From contig JAOPYK010000072.1 of NCBI GenBank assembly GCA_025964695.1, positions 26,313 through 90,312 of the forward strand: 64,000 bases of DNA, in the 5' to 3' direction. Of the stretch, positions 57,412 through 64,000 are shown piece after piece. Under the pieces are notes generated by a model. It was given only the letters and a program-made list of their open reading frames with translations, was not told the origin of the DNA and did no database searches. Every line of letters begins with the position of its first letter. Position 1 is the first letter of the stretch. The position numbers were made by a program, and so were the translations under genes. The DNA is from Streptosporangiaceae bacterium (lineage in GTDB: Bacteria > Actinomycetota > Actinomycetes > Streptosporangiales > Streptosporangiaceae).

Positions 57412-58280
57412 TGGAGCTGGAACAGGCCCCCGAGCCGCCGGACGAGCCCGCGCCGGCCAAGAAGAAGCGCGGCCCAGGTCGCAACCTGCCGATCGCCATC
57501 GGCGTGGGGCTGGGACTCGGCGGACTGGTGCTGGTGTCGCTTTACACCATCAAGGCGATCTTCCTTGTCGTGATGACGGTGTTCATGGCCGTCGCCCTGC
57601 GCGAACTCGCCCAGGCGATGGCCACCCGCGGGATCCGGGTGCCGATCGTACCGCTGGGACTCGGTCTGGTCGCGGCCGTGGTGTTCGCCTACTGGCAGGG
57701 CGCGGCCGGGCTGGCCGGCGCGTTCACCCTGACCGTCCTGAGCCTGATGATCTGGCGGATGCCCGAGGGCTCCGACGGCTATGTACGGGATGCCACCGCG
57801 TCCGTGTTCATCGCCTCGTACCTCCCTCTGATGGGCGGCGTCGTCGCGCTGATGCTGGCGCCCGACGACGGTGCGGCCCGCATCGTCATCTTCGTGGCCG
57901 TCACCGTCTCCAGTGACATCGGCGGGTTCTTCGTCGGGGCCTTCCTCGGCAGGCACAAGATGGCCCCCACCATCAGCCCCAAGAAGACCTGGGAGGGCTT
58001 CACCGGCTCGGCACTCACGTGTATGGCTGTCGGCTCGTGGCTGGTGCCCGGGCTGCTGCACGGTGAGGTCTGGCAGGGCGCGGTGCTCGGCGCCGCCGTG
58101 GTCTGCACCGCCACCGTGGGTGACCTCATCGAGTCGATGATCAAGCGGGATCTCGGCATCAAGGACATGGGCACGCTGCTGCCCGAGCACGGCGGGGTGA
58201 TGGACCGCCTGGACTCGCTTCTCGCCACCGCGCCGGTCGTCTGGCTGGTCCTGGAGTCCTTCGTCCCTCAGGCGAGCTGA
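57411..58280 (+). CDS. cdsA: Phosphatidate cytidylyltransferase
   Basis: Makes CDP-diacylglycerol from phosphatidate and CTP, the branch point for membrane phospholipids; integral membrane, 289 residues. A charged N-terminus is followed by about seven membrane helices. The signature is SPKKTWEGFTGSALT and, near the end, GDLIESMIKRDLGIKD plus PEHGGVMDRLDSLL. Translational overlap with frr. The last codons and the stop are repeated five times downstream. Confidence 0.95.
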   Translation: MELEQAPEPPDEPAPAKKKRGPGRNLPIAIGVGLGLGGLVLVSLYTIKAIFLVVMTVFMAVALRELAQAMATRGIRVPIVPLGLGLVAAVVFAYWQGAAGLAGAFTLTVLSLMIWRMPEGSDGYVRDATASVFIASYLPLMGGVVALMLAPDDGAARIVIFVAVTVSSDIGGFFVGAFLGRHKMAPTISPKKTWEGFTGSALTCMAVGSWLVPGLLHGEVWQGAVLGAAVVCTATVGDLIESMIKRDLGIKDMGTLLPEHGGVMDRLDSLLATAPVVWLVLESFVPQAS

Positions 58281-58359
58281 CATACCTCAAGCGAGCTGAC
58301 GTCCCTCAGTCGAGCTGACGTCCCTGCGGCGAGCTGACGTCCCTGCGGCGAGCTGACGT
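58265..58359 (+). repeat. Five 19-bp copies of the cdsA end, each with a TGA
   Basis: CCCTCAGGCGAGCTGACAT starts at 58265 in the gene; copies start at 58284, 58303, 58322 and 58341. Read in the phase of each copy they give PQAS-stop, PQAS-stop, PQSS-stop, PAAS-stop, PAAS-stop. Decayed copies continue to about 58442. Confidence 0.93.
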
Positions 58360-58465
58360 CGCGCCGACGGGCTGGCCTCGCGCTGGCGGACGTACCTGAA
58401 GTGAGCCGACGTTCCTCAGGCGGGCTGGTCCTCAGGCGGGCTGGATCACTCCGGTCCGGGCGCCG

Positions 58466-59575
58466 TCACTCCGCGACCCAGGAACGCCCGGCCTTGGTCA
58501 GCTGCCGGAGCAGGGTGGTGGAGCCCTCCTTGGCGGCCAGGGCCCGCTCGTCCGCGGTGATCGGCACCACCCACAGCCACCGCACGGAGTCCTCTCCCAC
58601 TCGGAAGCCGGACAGGTCGGGGCCAGGCTGTTCGGGGGTCAGCTCGGCGGGGTCGTCGAGCAGCAGCACGCCGGCCCAGCGGTCGCCCAGCGGAAAGGGG
58701 GCGGCGCGGTCGGACCACGGCATGACACCGCCGGAGAGCAGCCGGGTCGCCGAGCGCCACGAATGGGGTGCCAGCCAGGCGAGCACCTGTCCGGCGGGTC
58801 CGCTCGGCAGCGTGCAGGCCAAGGCCAGCTCAACGCGGTCGTACGGGGCCGTGCCGTCCTCCTGCGGCCCTGCTGCGGGCATCCGCTGACGGCTCATCCC
58901 CAGCGTGCTCAGCACCGTGTAGGAGCGGTTCTCGCGAGCGGGCCGTTCCGAAACCGCGACCAGAGGGCCGCCGCCGGCCTGACCGCGGGCGATGTCGTGC
59001 AGATACTGGCCGCCGGGACCGAGTCGGCTGAGCAGATGGCCGAGCGCGGACTGCTGGAAGTCGCCCCAAGCCGCGGCGTCCCGTTGCCGGGCCCAGTACT
59101 CCCGGGCCTGCCCGATCTGCGGCTCGAAGTCCGTACCGCCGAAGGGGAGCGCGAACGGGCCCTGCCCAGTGGCGTATCGACTGTATCCGGGCAGGCCGCG
59201 GCCGAGGTCCGACCATCCTGGGATCACACACAGCGGCTCGCCGTCCTCCAGCAGGGCCGCACCGTCGCCCTCCTCGAACCACACGACCTCCAGGGCCGTG
59301 GTGTCCAGCGGGCCCCTGCCTCCGGGCTCGCTGGTCAGCGCGGCCGGCAGTGCCGGTGCCCGGCCCGCGCCGAGGCGGGCGAGATCGAGCCCGGCGGGCG
59401 CGGGCTCGTGGTTGGCGATCCAGGCTGCACCGATGACCGAACCGCCGGGGTCGCGCAGATAGGCCACCGTACTGACCTCGTCGGCCTCGATGTCAAGCCG
59501 CCGGCTCCGGTACGGGCTCGTATCACTGAAGACGATCTTGCCCGAGTTGCGGGGTCCCCTGCGCAATACCGACAT
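58466..59575 (-). CDS. Suppressor-of-fused (SUFU) domain protein
   Basis: 369 residues from ATG 59575 (MSVLRRGPRNSGKIVFSD). The C-terminal half resembles the bacterial SUFU domain: PHSWRSATRLLSGGVMPWSD, WAGVLLLDDPAELTPEQPG, VRWLWVVPITADERALAAKE. The first half contains a segment with VWFEEGDGAALLEDGEPLC and ARLGAGRAP that I do not recognise. Cytoplasmic, no membrane segment. Bacterial SUFU proteins often act as immunity or housekeeping proteins of unknown role. The start lacks a clear ribosome site. Confidence 0.7.
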   Translation of the reverse strand: MSVLRRGPRNSGKIVFSDTSPYRSRRLDIEADEVSTVAYLRDPGGSVIGAAWIANHEPAPAGLDLARLGAGRAPALPAALTSEPGGRGPLDTTALEVVWFEEGDGAALLEDGEPLCVIPGWSDLGRGLPGYSRYATGQGPFALPFGGTDFEPQIGQAREYWARQRDAAAWGDFQQSALGHLLSRLGPGGQYLHDIARGQAGGGPLVAVSERPARENRSYTVLSTLGMSRQRMPAAGPQEDGTAPYDRVELALACTLPSGPAGQVLAWLAPHSWRSATRLLSGGVMPWSDRAAPFPLGDRWAGVLLLDDPAELTPEQPGPDLSGFRVGEDSVRWLWVVPITADERALAAKEGSTTLLRQLTKAGRSWVAE

Positions 59576-59683
59576 AAGGCAGGACTTTAGTGTGATCAGC
59601 GGCCTGATGGAGCCCTTTGCGGGTACGCCCGTCCCGGGTGCGATGGCGCGGCCATGCCCCGGAGTTTGCGACACTGGTGGGTG

Positions 59684-60805
59684 ATGTCAGACAGCCCCAG
59701 CCCACGTCCCGGCCAGCTCACCTTCGCCGCGCCCCGCCGCGCGAAGCCGCCCCGGCACCTTGCCGACCTCACCTCAGCCGAGCGCAGGGCGGCCGTCGCC
59801 GAACTGGGGGAGAAACCCTTCCGCGCGGACCAGCTGTCCCGGCACTACTTCTCCCGGCTGGTCGACGACCCCGCCGAGATGACCGACCTGCCCGAGGCGC
59901 TGCGCGACCGGCTCATCTCAGAGCTGCTGCCGACACTGCTCACCCCGGTCCGGGAGATGACCGCCGACCACGGCACCACCCGCAAGGCGCTGTACAAAGC
60001 CTTCGACGGCACGCTCATCGAGTCCGTGCTCATGCGTTACCCCGAGCGGGTCACCATGTGCGTCTCGTCGCAGGCCGGCTGCGGGATGAACTGCCCGTTC
60101 TGCGCCACGGGCCAGGCCGGCCTGACCCGCAACCTGTCCACTGGGGAGATCGTGGAACAGGTGGTCGCCGGGGCGCGCGCACTCGCCCGGGGCAAGGTCA
60201 GCGGTGGTCCCGGCCGGGTCTCCAACATCGTCTTCATGGGCATGGGAGAACCGCTGGCGAACTACCGGGCGGTCCTGGGCGCCGTCCGCCGGATCACCGA
60301 CCCCGCACCGGACGGCCTGGGCATCTCGCAGCGCTCCGTCACGGTCTCGACCGTGGGCCTGGTGCCCGCGATCGAGAAGCTCGCCGCCGAGAAACTCTCG
60401 GTGCGGCTCGCCGTGTCCCTGCACGCCCCCGACGATGAGCTGCGCGACACGCTCGTGCCCATCAACACCCGCTGGAAGGTCGGCGAGGTGCTGGACGCCG
60501 CCTGGGGGTACGCCGAGACGTCCGGCCGCCGGGTGTCCATCGAGTATGCGATGATCCGTGACATCAACGATCAGGCTTGGCGGGCCGACCTTCTCGGCCG
60601 GCTCCTGAAGGGCCATCTGGTGCACGTCAATCTGATCCCGCTGAATCCGACCCCCGGGTCCAAGTGGACCGCATCCCGGCCGGAGGACGAGCGTGAGTTC
60701 GTGGCCCGGCTGGAGGCGCACGGTGTGGCGGTCACCGTCCGTGATACTCGGGGCAGGGAGATCGACGGGGCCTGCGGTCAGCTCGCCGCGGCGACGAAGT
60801 CCTGA
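59684..60805 (+). CDS. rlmN: 23S rRNA/tRNA adenine C2-methyltransferase
   Basis: Radical-SAM enzyme that methylates A2503 of 23S rRNA and A37 of some tRNAs; 373 residues from ATG 59684. The iron-sulfur motif C-x3-C-x2-C is in [20 protein letters not shown] (Cys133, Cys137, Cys140); the acceptor Cys364 is in [21 protein letters not shown] binds SAM. Cytoplasmic. Divergent from the SUFU gene with a ~108-bp gap. Confidence 0.96.
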   Translation: MSDSPSPRPGQLTFAAPRRAKPPRHLADLTSAERRAAVAELGEKPFRADQLSRHYFSRLVDDPAEMTDLPEALRDRLISELLPTLLTPVREMTADHGTTRKALYKAFDGTLIESVLMRYPERVTMCVSSQAGCGMNCPFCATGQAGLTRNLSTGEIVEQVVAGARALARGKVSGGPGRVSNIVFMGMGEPLANYRAVLGAVRRITDPAPDGLGISQRSVTVSTVGLVPAIEKLAAEKLSVRLAVSLHAPDDELRDTLVPINTRWKVGEVLDAAWGYAETSGRRVSIEYAMIRDINDQAWRADLLGRLLKGHLVHVNLIPLNPTPGSKWTASRPEDEREFVARLEAHGVAVTVRDTRGREIDGACGQLAAATKS

Positions 60806-60838
60806 CCCTGGAACCGACGTGCGTGCCACAATCAGGTC

Positions 60839-61381
60839 GTGGTGATCAGGTCGTCCTTTCCGATGCGGCTGCGCGGGTACGACCGCGGCCGGGTCGACGA
60901 GGTCGTCGCACGCATCGAGGGCACGCTGGGACGCGCCCCGCTGACCGGTCCGCCGCTAACCGGCCAGGATGTACGTGAGGTACGCTTCGGCGCGGTCTTC
61001 CGGGGCTACGACCGCCGGTCGGTGGACGAAAGGCTGCTGGAGTACATCAGGGAGCTGGCGGCACGTGAAGGCGGGCCGCGGGCACCCGGATCCGTCCGGC
61101 GGGTCGACGGGCTGCCGGACGCCGGCTGGCTGGTCGACTGGATCCGGCAGTCGCGGTTCGGCGTGGCCCGGTTCCGGGCCGGCTATGCCGAACGGGACGT
61201 GGACGCCTTCCTGGACCGGATGATCGCGGGGATGTGCGGGGCGGCCCCGCCGGTGAGCGTCCGCGACGTCCGGGAGTGCGTTTTCCGTACGGTACGGCTC
61301 CGTCCGGGCTACAACGAGACGGAGGTGGATCGCTTCCTCGTTCAGCTCGCCTCCGCTCTGGAGGCACTTGACGCGCCGTAA
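60839..61381 (+). CDS. Protein made of four DivIVA-type motifs
   Basis: 180 residues containing four copies of the F-x-RGYD-x-x-VD pattern of the DivIVA N-terminal motif: FPMRLRGYDRGRVDEVV, GAVFRGYDRRSVDERLL, VARFRAGYAERDVDAFL and TVRLRPGYNETEVDRFL. No long coiled coil follows, unlike true DivIVA/Wag31. The motif normally senses curved membrane. The gene starts 34 bp after rlmN with GTG-GTG ambiguity at the start. Function not established; a polarity or septum accessory role is a guess. Confidence 0.75.
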   Translation: MVIRSSFPMRLRGYDRGRVDEVVARIEGTLGRAPLTGPPLTGQDVREVRFGAVFRGYDRRSVDERLLEYIRELAAREGGPRAPGSVRRVDGLPDAGWLVDWIRQSRFGVARFRAGYAERDVDAFLDRMIAGMCGAAPPVSVRDVRECVFRTVRLRPGYNETEVDRFLVQLASALEALDAP

Positions 61382-61468
61382 TGGCTGGCCGATTCCGGCC
61401 GATAGTCGATAATTCGTCCGGATGACCGCCGGTCACGTGCCCTAATCTGCCTCAGGAGGTGTCCCGAC

Positions 61469-61810
61469 ATGCCGCATTTCGACGTCCTGCTCCGCGGCTA
61501 CGACCAGGACGAGGTGGACGCACTGGTGGCCCGGATCGAGGGGACCCTCGGACACGCTCCGCTGGCGGACCGGCCGGTCACGGCCGAGCGGGTACGGCAG
61601 GTGCACTTCACCGTCGTCATGCGAGGCTACGACCCGAACGCGGTCGACCACGCTCTCCTCGGCTACGTTCTGTTGCTGGAACGGCGTGAACGCGACTCCA
61701 GCGGGCAGTGGCGGCTGAGCGGCTTATCCACAGATTCCGAAACCCCCTTGGCGAGGGCGGCCCGCCCGGGAGACGCTACCGGACATGGAGTGGATCGCTA
61801 CTCACCGTGA
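61469..61810 (+). CDS. Small DivIVA-motif protein, paralogue of the preceding gene
   Basis: 113 residues with two DivIVA-type motifs, FDVLLRGYDQDEVDALVARI and FTVVMRGYDPNAVDHALLGY. The first half closely matches the start of the neighbouring protein (ARIEGTLGHAPL versus ARIEGTLGRAPL), so the two arose by duplication. AGGAGGTG lies seven bases before the ATG. The C-terminal ~40 residues look unrelated and may be drifted; the end overlaps the next gene by 26 bp. Confidence 0.72.
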   Translation: MPHFDVLLRGYDQDEVDALVARIEGTLGHAPLADRPVTAERVRQVHFTVVMRGYDPNAVDHALLGYVLLLERRERDSSGQWRLSGLSTDSETPLARAARPGDATGHGVDRYSP

Positions 61811-62702
61811 TCGACTGGCGTCGTTCTTCGGTGCCTACTATCCACCGGACGCGGTGCGGGCGATCCTCCGGCTGCTCCGGCCCGCCTTGCGGCTCACCGG
61901 CGCGGGGACCTCGTCGGCACCTTCGCTACCCGGACCCTCGCTACTGGGACCCTCACTACCCGGACCCTCGTTGTCGGGACGTGCGCTGCGGGGATCTGCC
62001 CCACCGGAACCTTCGTTGTCGGGATCTTCGCGTCCCGGACTGTCGTGGTCAGAGCCGTCGCGGCTGCGAAACTCACGGCTGGGCGGTCCGCCGATGCTGC
62101 CACTGGAGTTGAGCCGACCGACCTGGGCGGGCCGGCCGCTGGACTTCCTGGCCGTCATCGACTTCGCCGAGACGGCCGGCGTGCTGCGCCTGCCCGAGCT
62201 GCCCCCCACCGGAACCGCCTGCTTCTACTACGCGGCAGAAATCCCACGGCCGTGGGGCGACGACCCCTCCGAGCGGGACGGCTGGCGGGTGCTGTCCGGC
62301 GCCGCGCGCCCCGTCGCGGCGGGCGGGGCAGGGGCCGAGGCCTCGGAGCCGCCCGTGATGCCGCTGTCGGCCGAGCCCTTCCTGTCGCTCCCCGGGCCGT
62401 ACGAGCCGCCGCTGCGCGCCCTCGACGCGACATGGAGCGGCTTCTTGGACTTCTACGAGCAGTTGTACGAGGCCTGGTTGCGCTTCGCCTGGGCTGACCT
62501 GCCCCGGCACCAGCTGGCGGGCTGGCCGGTCCTCGTCCAGCGTTCACTGGGCGAGGATCAGCGGCTGCTCCTCCAGATCGACTCCGACGAGCGGCTGGGA
62601 CGGTGCTGGGGGGACCCGGGCACCGTCTACTTCCACGCCCGGGCGGCCGACCTGAGCGGCGGTTCCCTGGACCGCTGCCGGCTCACCCTCCAGGCCCGAT
62701 GA
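61785..62702 (+). CDS. DUF1963 protein with internal PSLxG repeats
   Basis: 305 residues. After an N-terminal helix (TSFFGAYYPPDA-like ASFFGAYYPPDAVRAILRLL) comes a low-complexity stretch, residues ~45-95, of about ten degenerate 15-bp units coding PSLPG, PSLLG, PSLSG and similar. The rest matches DUF1963 (YwqG-like): GRPLDFLAVIDFAE, LLLQIDSDERLGRCWGDPGT and VYFHARAADLSGGS. The family role is unknown. The start overlaps the upstream gene; the stop merges into a repeat array. Confidence 0.72.
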   Translation: MEWIATHRDRLASFFGAYYPPDAVRAILRLLRPALRLTGAGTSSAPSLPGPSLLGPSLPGPSLSGRALRGSAPPEPSLSGSSRPGLSWSEPSRLRNSRLGGPPMLPLELSRPTWAGRPLDFLAVIDFAETAGVLRLPELPPTGTACFYYAAEIPRPWGDDPSERDGWRVLSGAARPVAAGGAGAEASEPPVMPLSAEPFLSLPGPYEPPLRALDATWSGFLDFYEQLYEAWLRFAWADLPRHQLAGWPVLVQRSLGEDQRLLLQIDSDERLGRCWGDPGTVYFHARAADLSGGSLDRCRLTLQAR

Positions 62703-62838
62703 CGACCACCACCTTGACGACCAGCCCTTTGGCGACCAGCCCTTTGGCGACCGGGCGCAGTGACGACCGTTTGTAGGCGACCGGGCTCGCTGACGACGAG
62801 GCCCGGTGACGACCAGGCCCGGTGACGACCAGGGCTTG
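62700..62838. repeat. Nine-unit ~15-bp array between DUF1963 and the ABC ATPase relic
   Basis: Units TGACGACCACCACCT, TGACGACCAGCCCTT, TGGCGACCAGCCCTT and so on to 62838. The DUF1963 terminal bases AGGCCCGATGACGACC recur as AGGCCCGGTGACGACC near the far end. The other boundary coincides with the break in the ABC gene. Confidence 0.9.
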
Positions 62839-62840
62839 AC

Positions 62841-63287
62841 AGGGCTCGCCAGGAGTGCCTGGGCCAGCCCGACCTTGTGGGCGCTGCCCTTGGACAGCTG
62901 CGGCAGTGGCACGCCCAGGAGATGTCCGAAGCCCAGCTGCCCCGACCACTGTGCGATCGCCACCTCGGCGTCGGCGATCCGACGCATCGCGGCGACGTGC
63001 CGCAGATAGGTCGAGACCGGAAACGGCTGGAAGCGCTCGGGAGCGAAGCCCACCCGGACCGGGCGCCCGGTGATCGTTCCCCTGCGGGGCCGCAGGATTC
63101 CGGCGATCAATCGGAGCAGCGTCGACTTCCCGGCGCCGTTGGGCCCGGTCACCTCGACGATGCGCCCCCGCGGCACCGTCAGAGTGACCTCCTGGAGCAC
63201 CCACGGGTCCCGGCGCCCATACCGGAAGGCGACGCTGCTCAGCTCCACAAGCACGGAACCGTACCCCTGAGTGGATAAGGAGACCAT
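62841..63287 (-). pseudogene. Truncated ABC transporter ATPase
   Basis: From ATG 63287 the protein starts MVSLSTQGYGSVLVELSSVA, then has Walker A GPNGAGKSTLLRLIAGILRP, a Q-loop region APERFQPFPVSTYL and the signature LSKGSAHKVGLAQALLASP. Translation then runs into the repeat array: Walker B, the D-loop and the H-loop are absent. The unbroken frame continues with nonsense residues opposite the DUF1963 gene. It is therefore a 3'-truncated pseudogene. The start lacks a good ribosome site; GTG codons near 63254 are alternatives. Confidence 0.82.
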
Positions 63288-63342
63288 GTGGAAATGCACG
63301 GTGCGGCAGGAGGCGTACGCAAGGAGCCCGTGTGGAAGTGAG

Positions 63343-63510
63343 TGGACCGGCTGCGAGGAGACCGGCTGGGAGGAGAGGACCGGCTGGGAGGAGAGGAAGG
63401 AGACCAGCTGGGAGGAGCGGACGCGGAGGGAGGGCGGGTGAAGTGGACCGGCTGGAAGCAGAGCGAGGGGAGGCCGTGTGGAAGTGGACCGGCTGAGAGA
63501 CCGGCTGGAG
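63343..63510. repeat. Purine-rich ACCGGCTGGGAGGAG repeat cluster
   Basis: About seven ACCGGCTG units, several extended to ACCGGCTGGGAGGAGAGG, lie in a G/A-rich stretch upstream of the HIT gene. Longer direct repeats (GTGTGGAAGTG..GACCGGCTG near 63330 and 63475; CGTRCGYAAGGAGCC near 63314 and 63519) bracket it. No gene is seen in 63288-63581. Confidence 0.8.
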
Positions 63511-63581
63511 GGAGAGCGTGCGTAAGGAGCCGTGCGGAGAGACATCGCGCGCAAGAAGATCGGCACGGCAGAATGCGGCCC

Positions 63582-63998
63582 ATGGGTGACTGCGTTTTCT
63601 GCGAGATCGTGGCGGGCGAGCGTCCCGCGCACCGGGTGCTGGAGACCGACGACGCGGTGGCGTTCCTGGACACCAGGCCACTTTTCAAGGGCCACACGCT
63701 GCTGCTGCCCCGGGCGCACGTCGAGACGTTCTCCGATCTGCCGCACGAACTGGTCGGCCCGATCTTCACCCATGCCCAGAGGCTGGCGACGGCGATGGAG
63801 ACCGGGCTGGGCGCGGCGGGCTCGTTCGTGGCGATGAACAACCGGATCAGTCAGAGCGTGCCCCACCTGCACGTGCACATCGTGCCCCGTAACCGCAAGG
63901 ACGGTCTGCGCGGCTTCTTCTGGCCCCGCACCAAGTACGACTCGGACGAGGAGGCCGCCGGCTTCGCCGCCCGGCTCCGGGACGCCGTCCCTTCGTGA
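63582..63998 (+). CDS. HIT-family nucleotide-binding hydrolase
   Basis: Histidine-triad protein of 138 residues from ATG 63582 (MGDCVFCEIVAGERPAHRVL); the longer open frame upstream is repeat DNA. The triad HLHVHIVP is intact, with VFLDTRPLFKGHTLLLPRAHV-type strands before it (VAFLDTRPLFKGHTLLLPRA). It probably hydrolyses adenylated nucleotides (Ap4A- or AMP-lysine-type substrates). The stop lies two bases before the window end. Confidence 0.93.
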   Translation: MGDCVFCEIVAGERPAHRVLETDDAVAFLDTRPLFKGHTLLLPRAHVETFSDLPHELVGPIFTHAQRLATAMETGLGAAGSFVAMNNRISQSVPHLHVHIVPRNRKDGLRGFFWPRTKYDSDEEAAGFAARLRDAVPS

Positions 63999-64000
63999 CG

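Noticed and set aside
62700..62838. Possible CRISPR-like or phage attachment repeats
   Set aside because: Repeats are contiguous and degenerate, with no unique spacers and no integrase nearby.

Overview
The window is a high-GC actinobacterial chromosome segment. GTG/TTG starts, four-base ATGA gene overlaps and the order of housekeeping genes all fit the Streptosporangiaceae (Streptosporangium/Nonomuraea-like). The genus is inferred from gene order and protein style, not from an alignment.

Most of the window is one conserved core block: plsC(end)-gpsA-ddl, then DUF3515 lipoprotein / RAM-domain protein / thiL-thiD-rpmB-DAK2 kinase-recG-rsmD-coaD-DUF177-rpmF-rnc-mutM-acyP-smc-ftsY-amtB-glnB-glnD-ffh-rpsP-khpA-rimM-trmD-rplS-lepB-rnhB-DUF2469, a minus-strand group yraN-comM-dprA plus a LytM-like M23 protein, and rpsB-tsf-pyrH-frr-cdsA-rlmN. 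The right end has DivIVA-motif proteins, a DUF1963 protein, a broken ABC ATPase and a HIT protein. These genes cover phospholipid and peptidoglycan precursors, thiamine and CoA synthesis, ribosome assembly, SRP export, nitrogen sensing, chromosome segregation and DNA uptake or repair.

Between ddl and the DUF3515 gene, bases 2.6-14.6 kb hold an accessory block. It contains a shortened acetamidase-like ORF, a TetR regulator and aldo/keto reductase, a large secreted discoidin plus beta-helix protein, and a ROK regulator next to a CUT1 sugar ABC importer (lipoprotein and two permeases, no ATPase) ending in a GH1 beta-glucosidase. Together these look like a unit that attacks, imports and hydrolyses a beta-glucoside-type oligosaccharide, with a shared ATPase encoded elsewhere.

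No CRISPR array, defence island, prophage, insertion sequence, tRNA or biosynthetic cluster was seen. The unusual layer is tandem duplication at gene ends. Short repeats of 12-52 bp begin inside the last codons of a gene, carry the stop codon and continue past it (DAK2 kinase, ffh, rimM, cdsA, an agmatinase relic; more loosely the DUF1963 gene). Similar codon-phase repeats sit inside rnhB, mutM, yraN, rpsB, lepB and the DUF1963 gene. One array meets a truncated ABC ATPase gene at the point where its Walker B segment should start. Other oddities are a thiL gene whose only well-placed start is ATC behind a strong ribosome site, a small gene before ftsY with one nonsense codon, an agmatinase gene with a large internal deletion, and a dispersed GTGATCATGCRATC palindromic element near gene ends.
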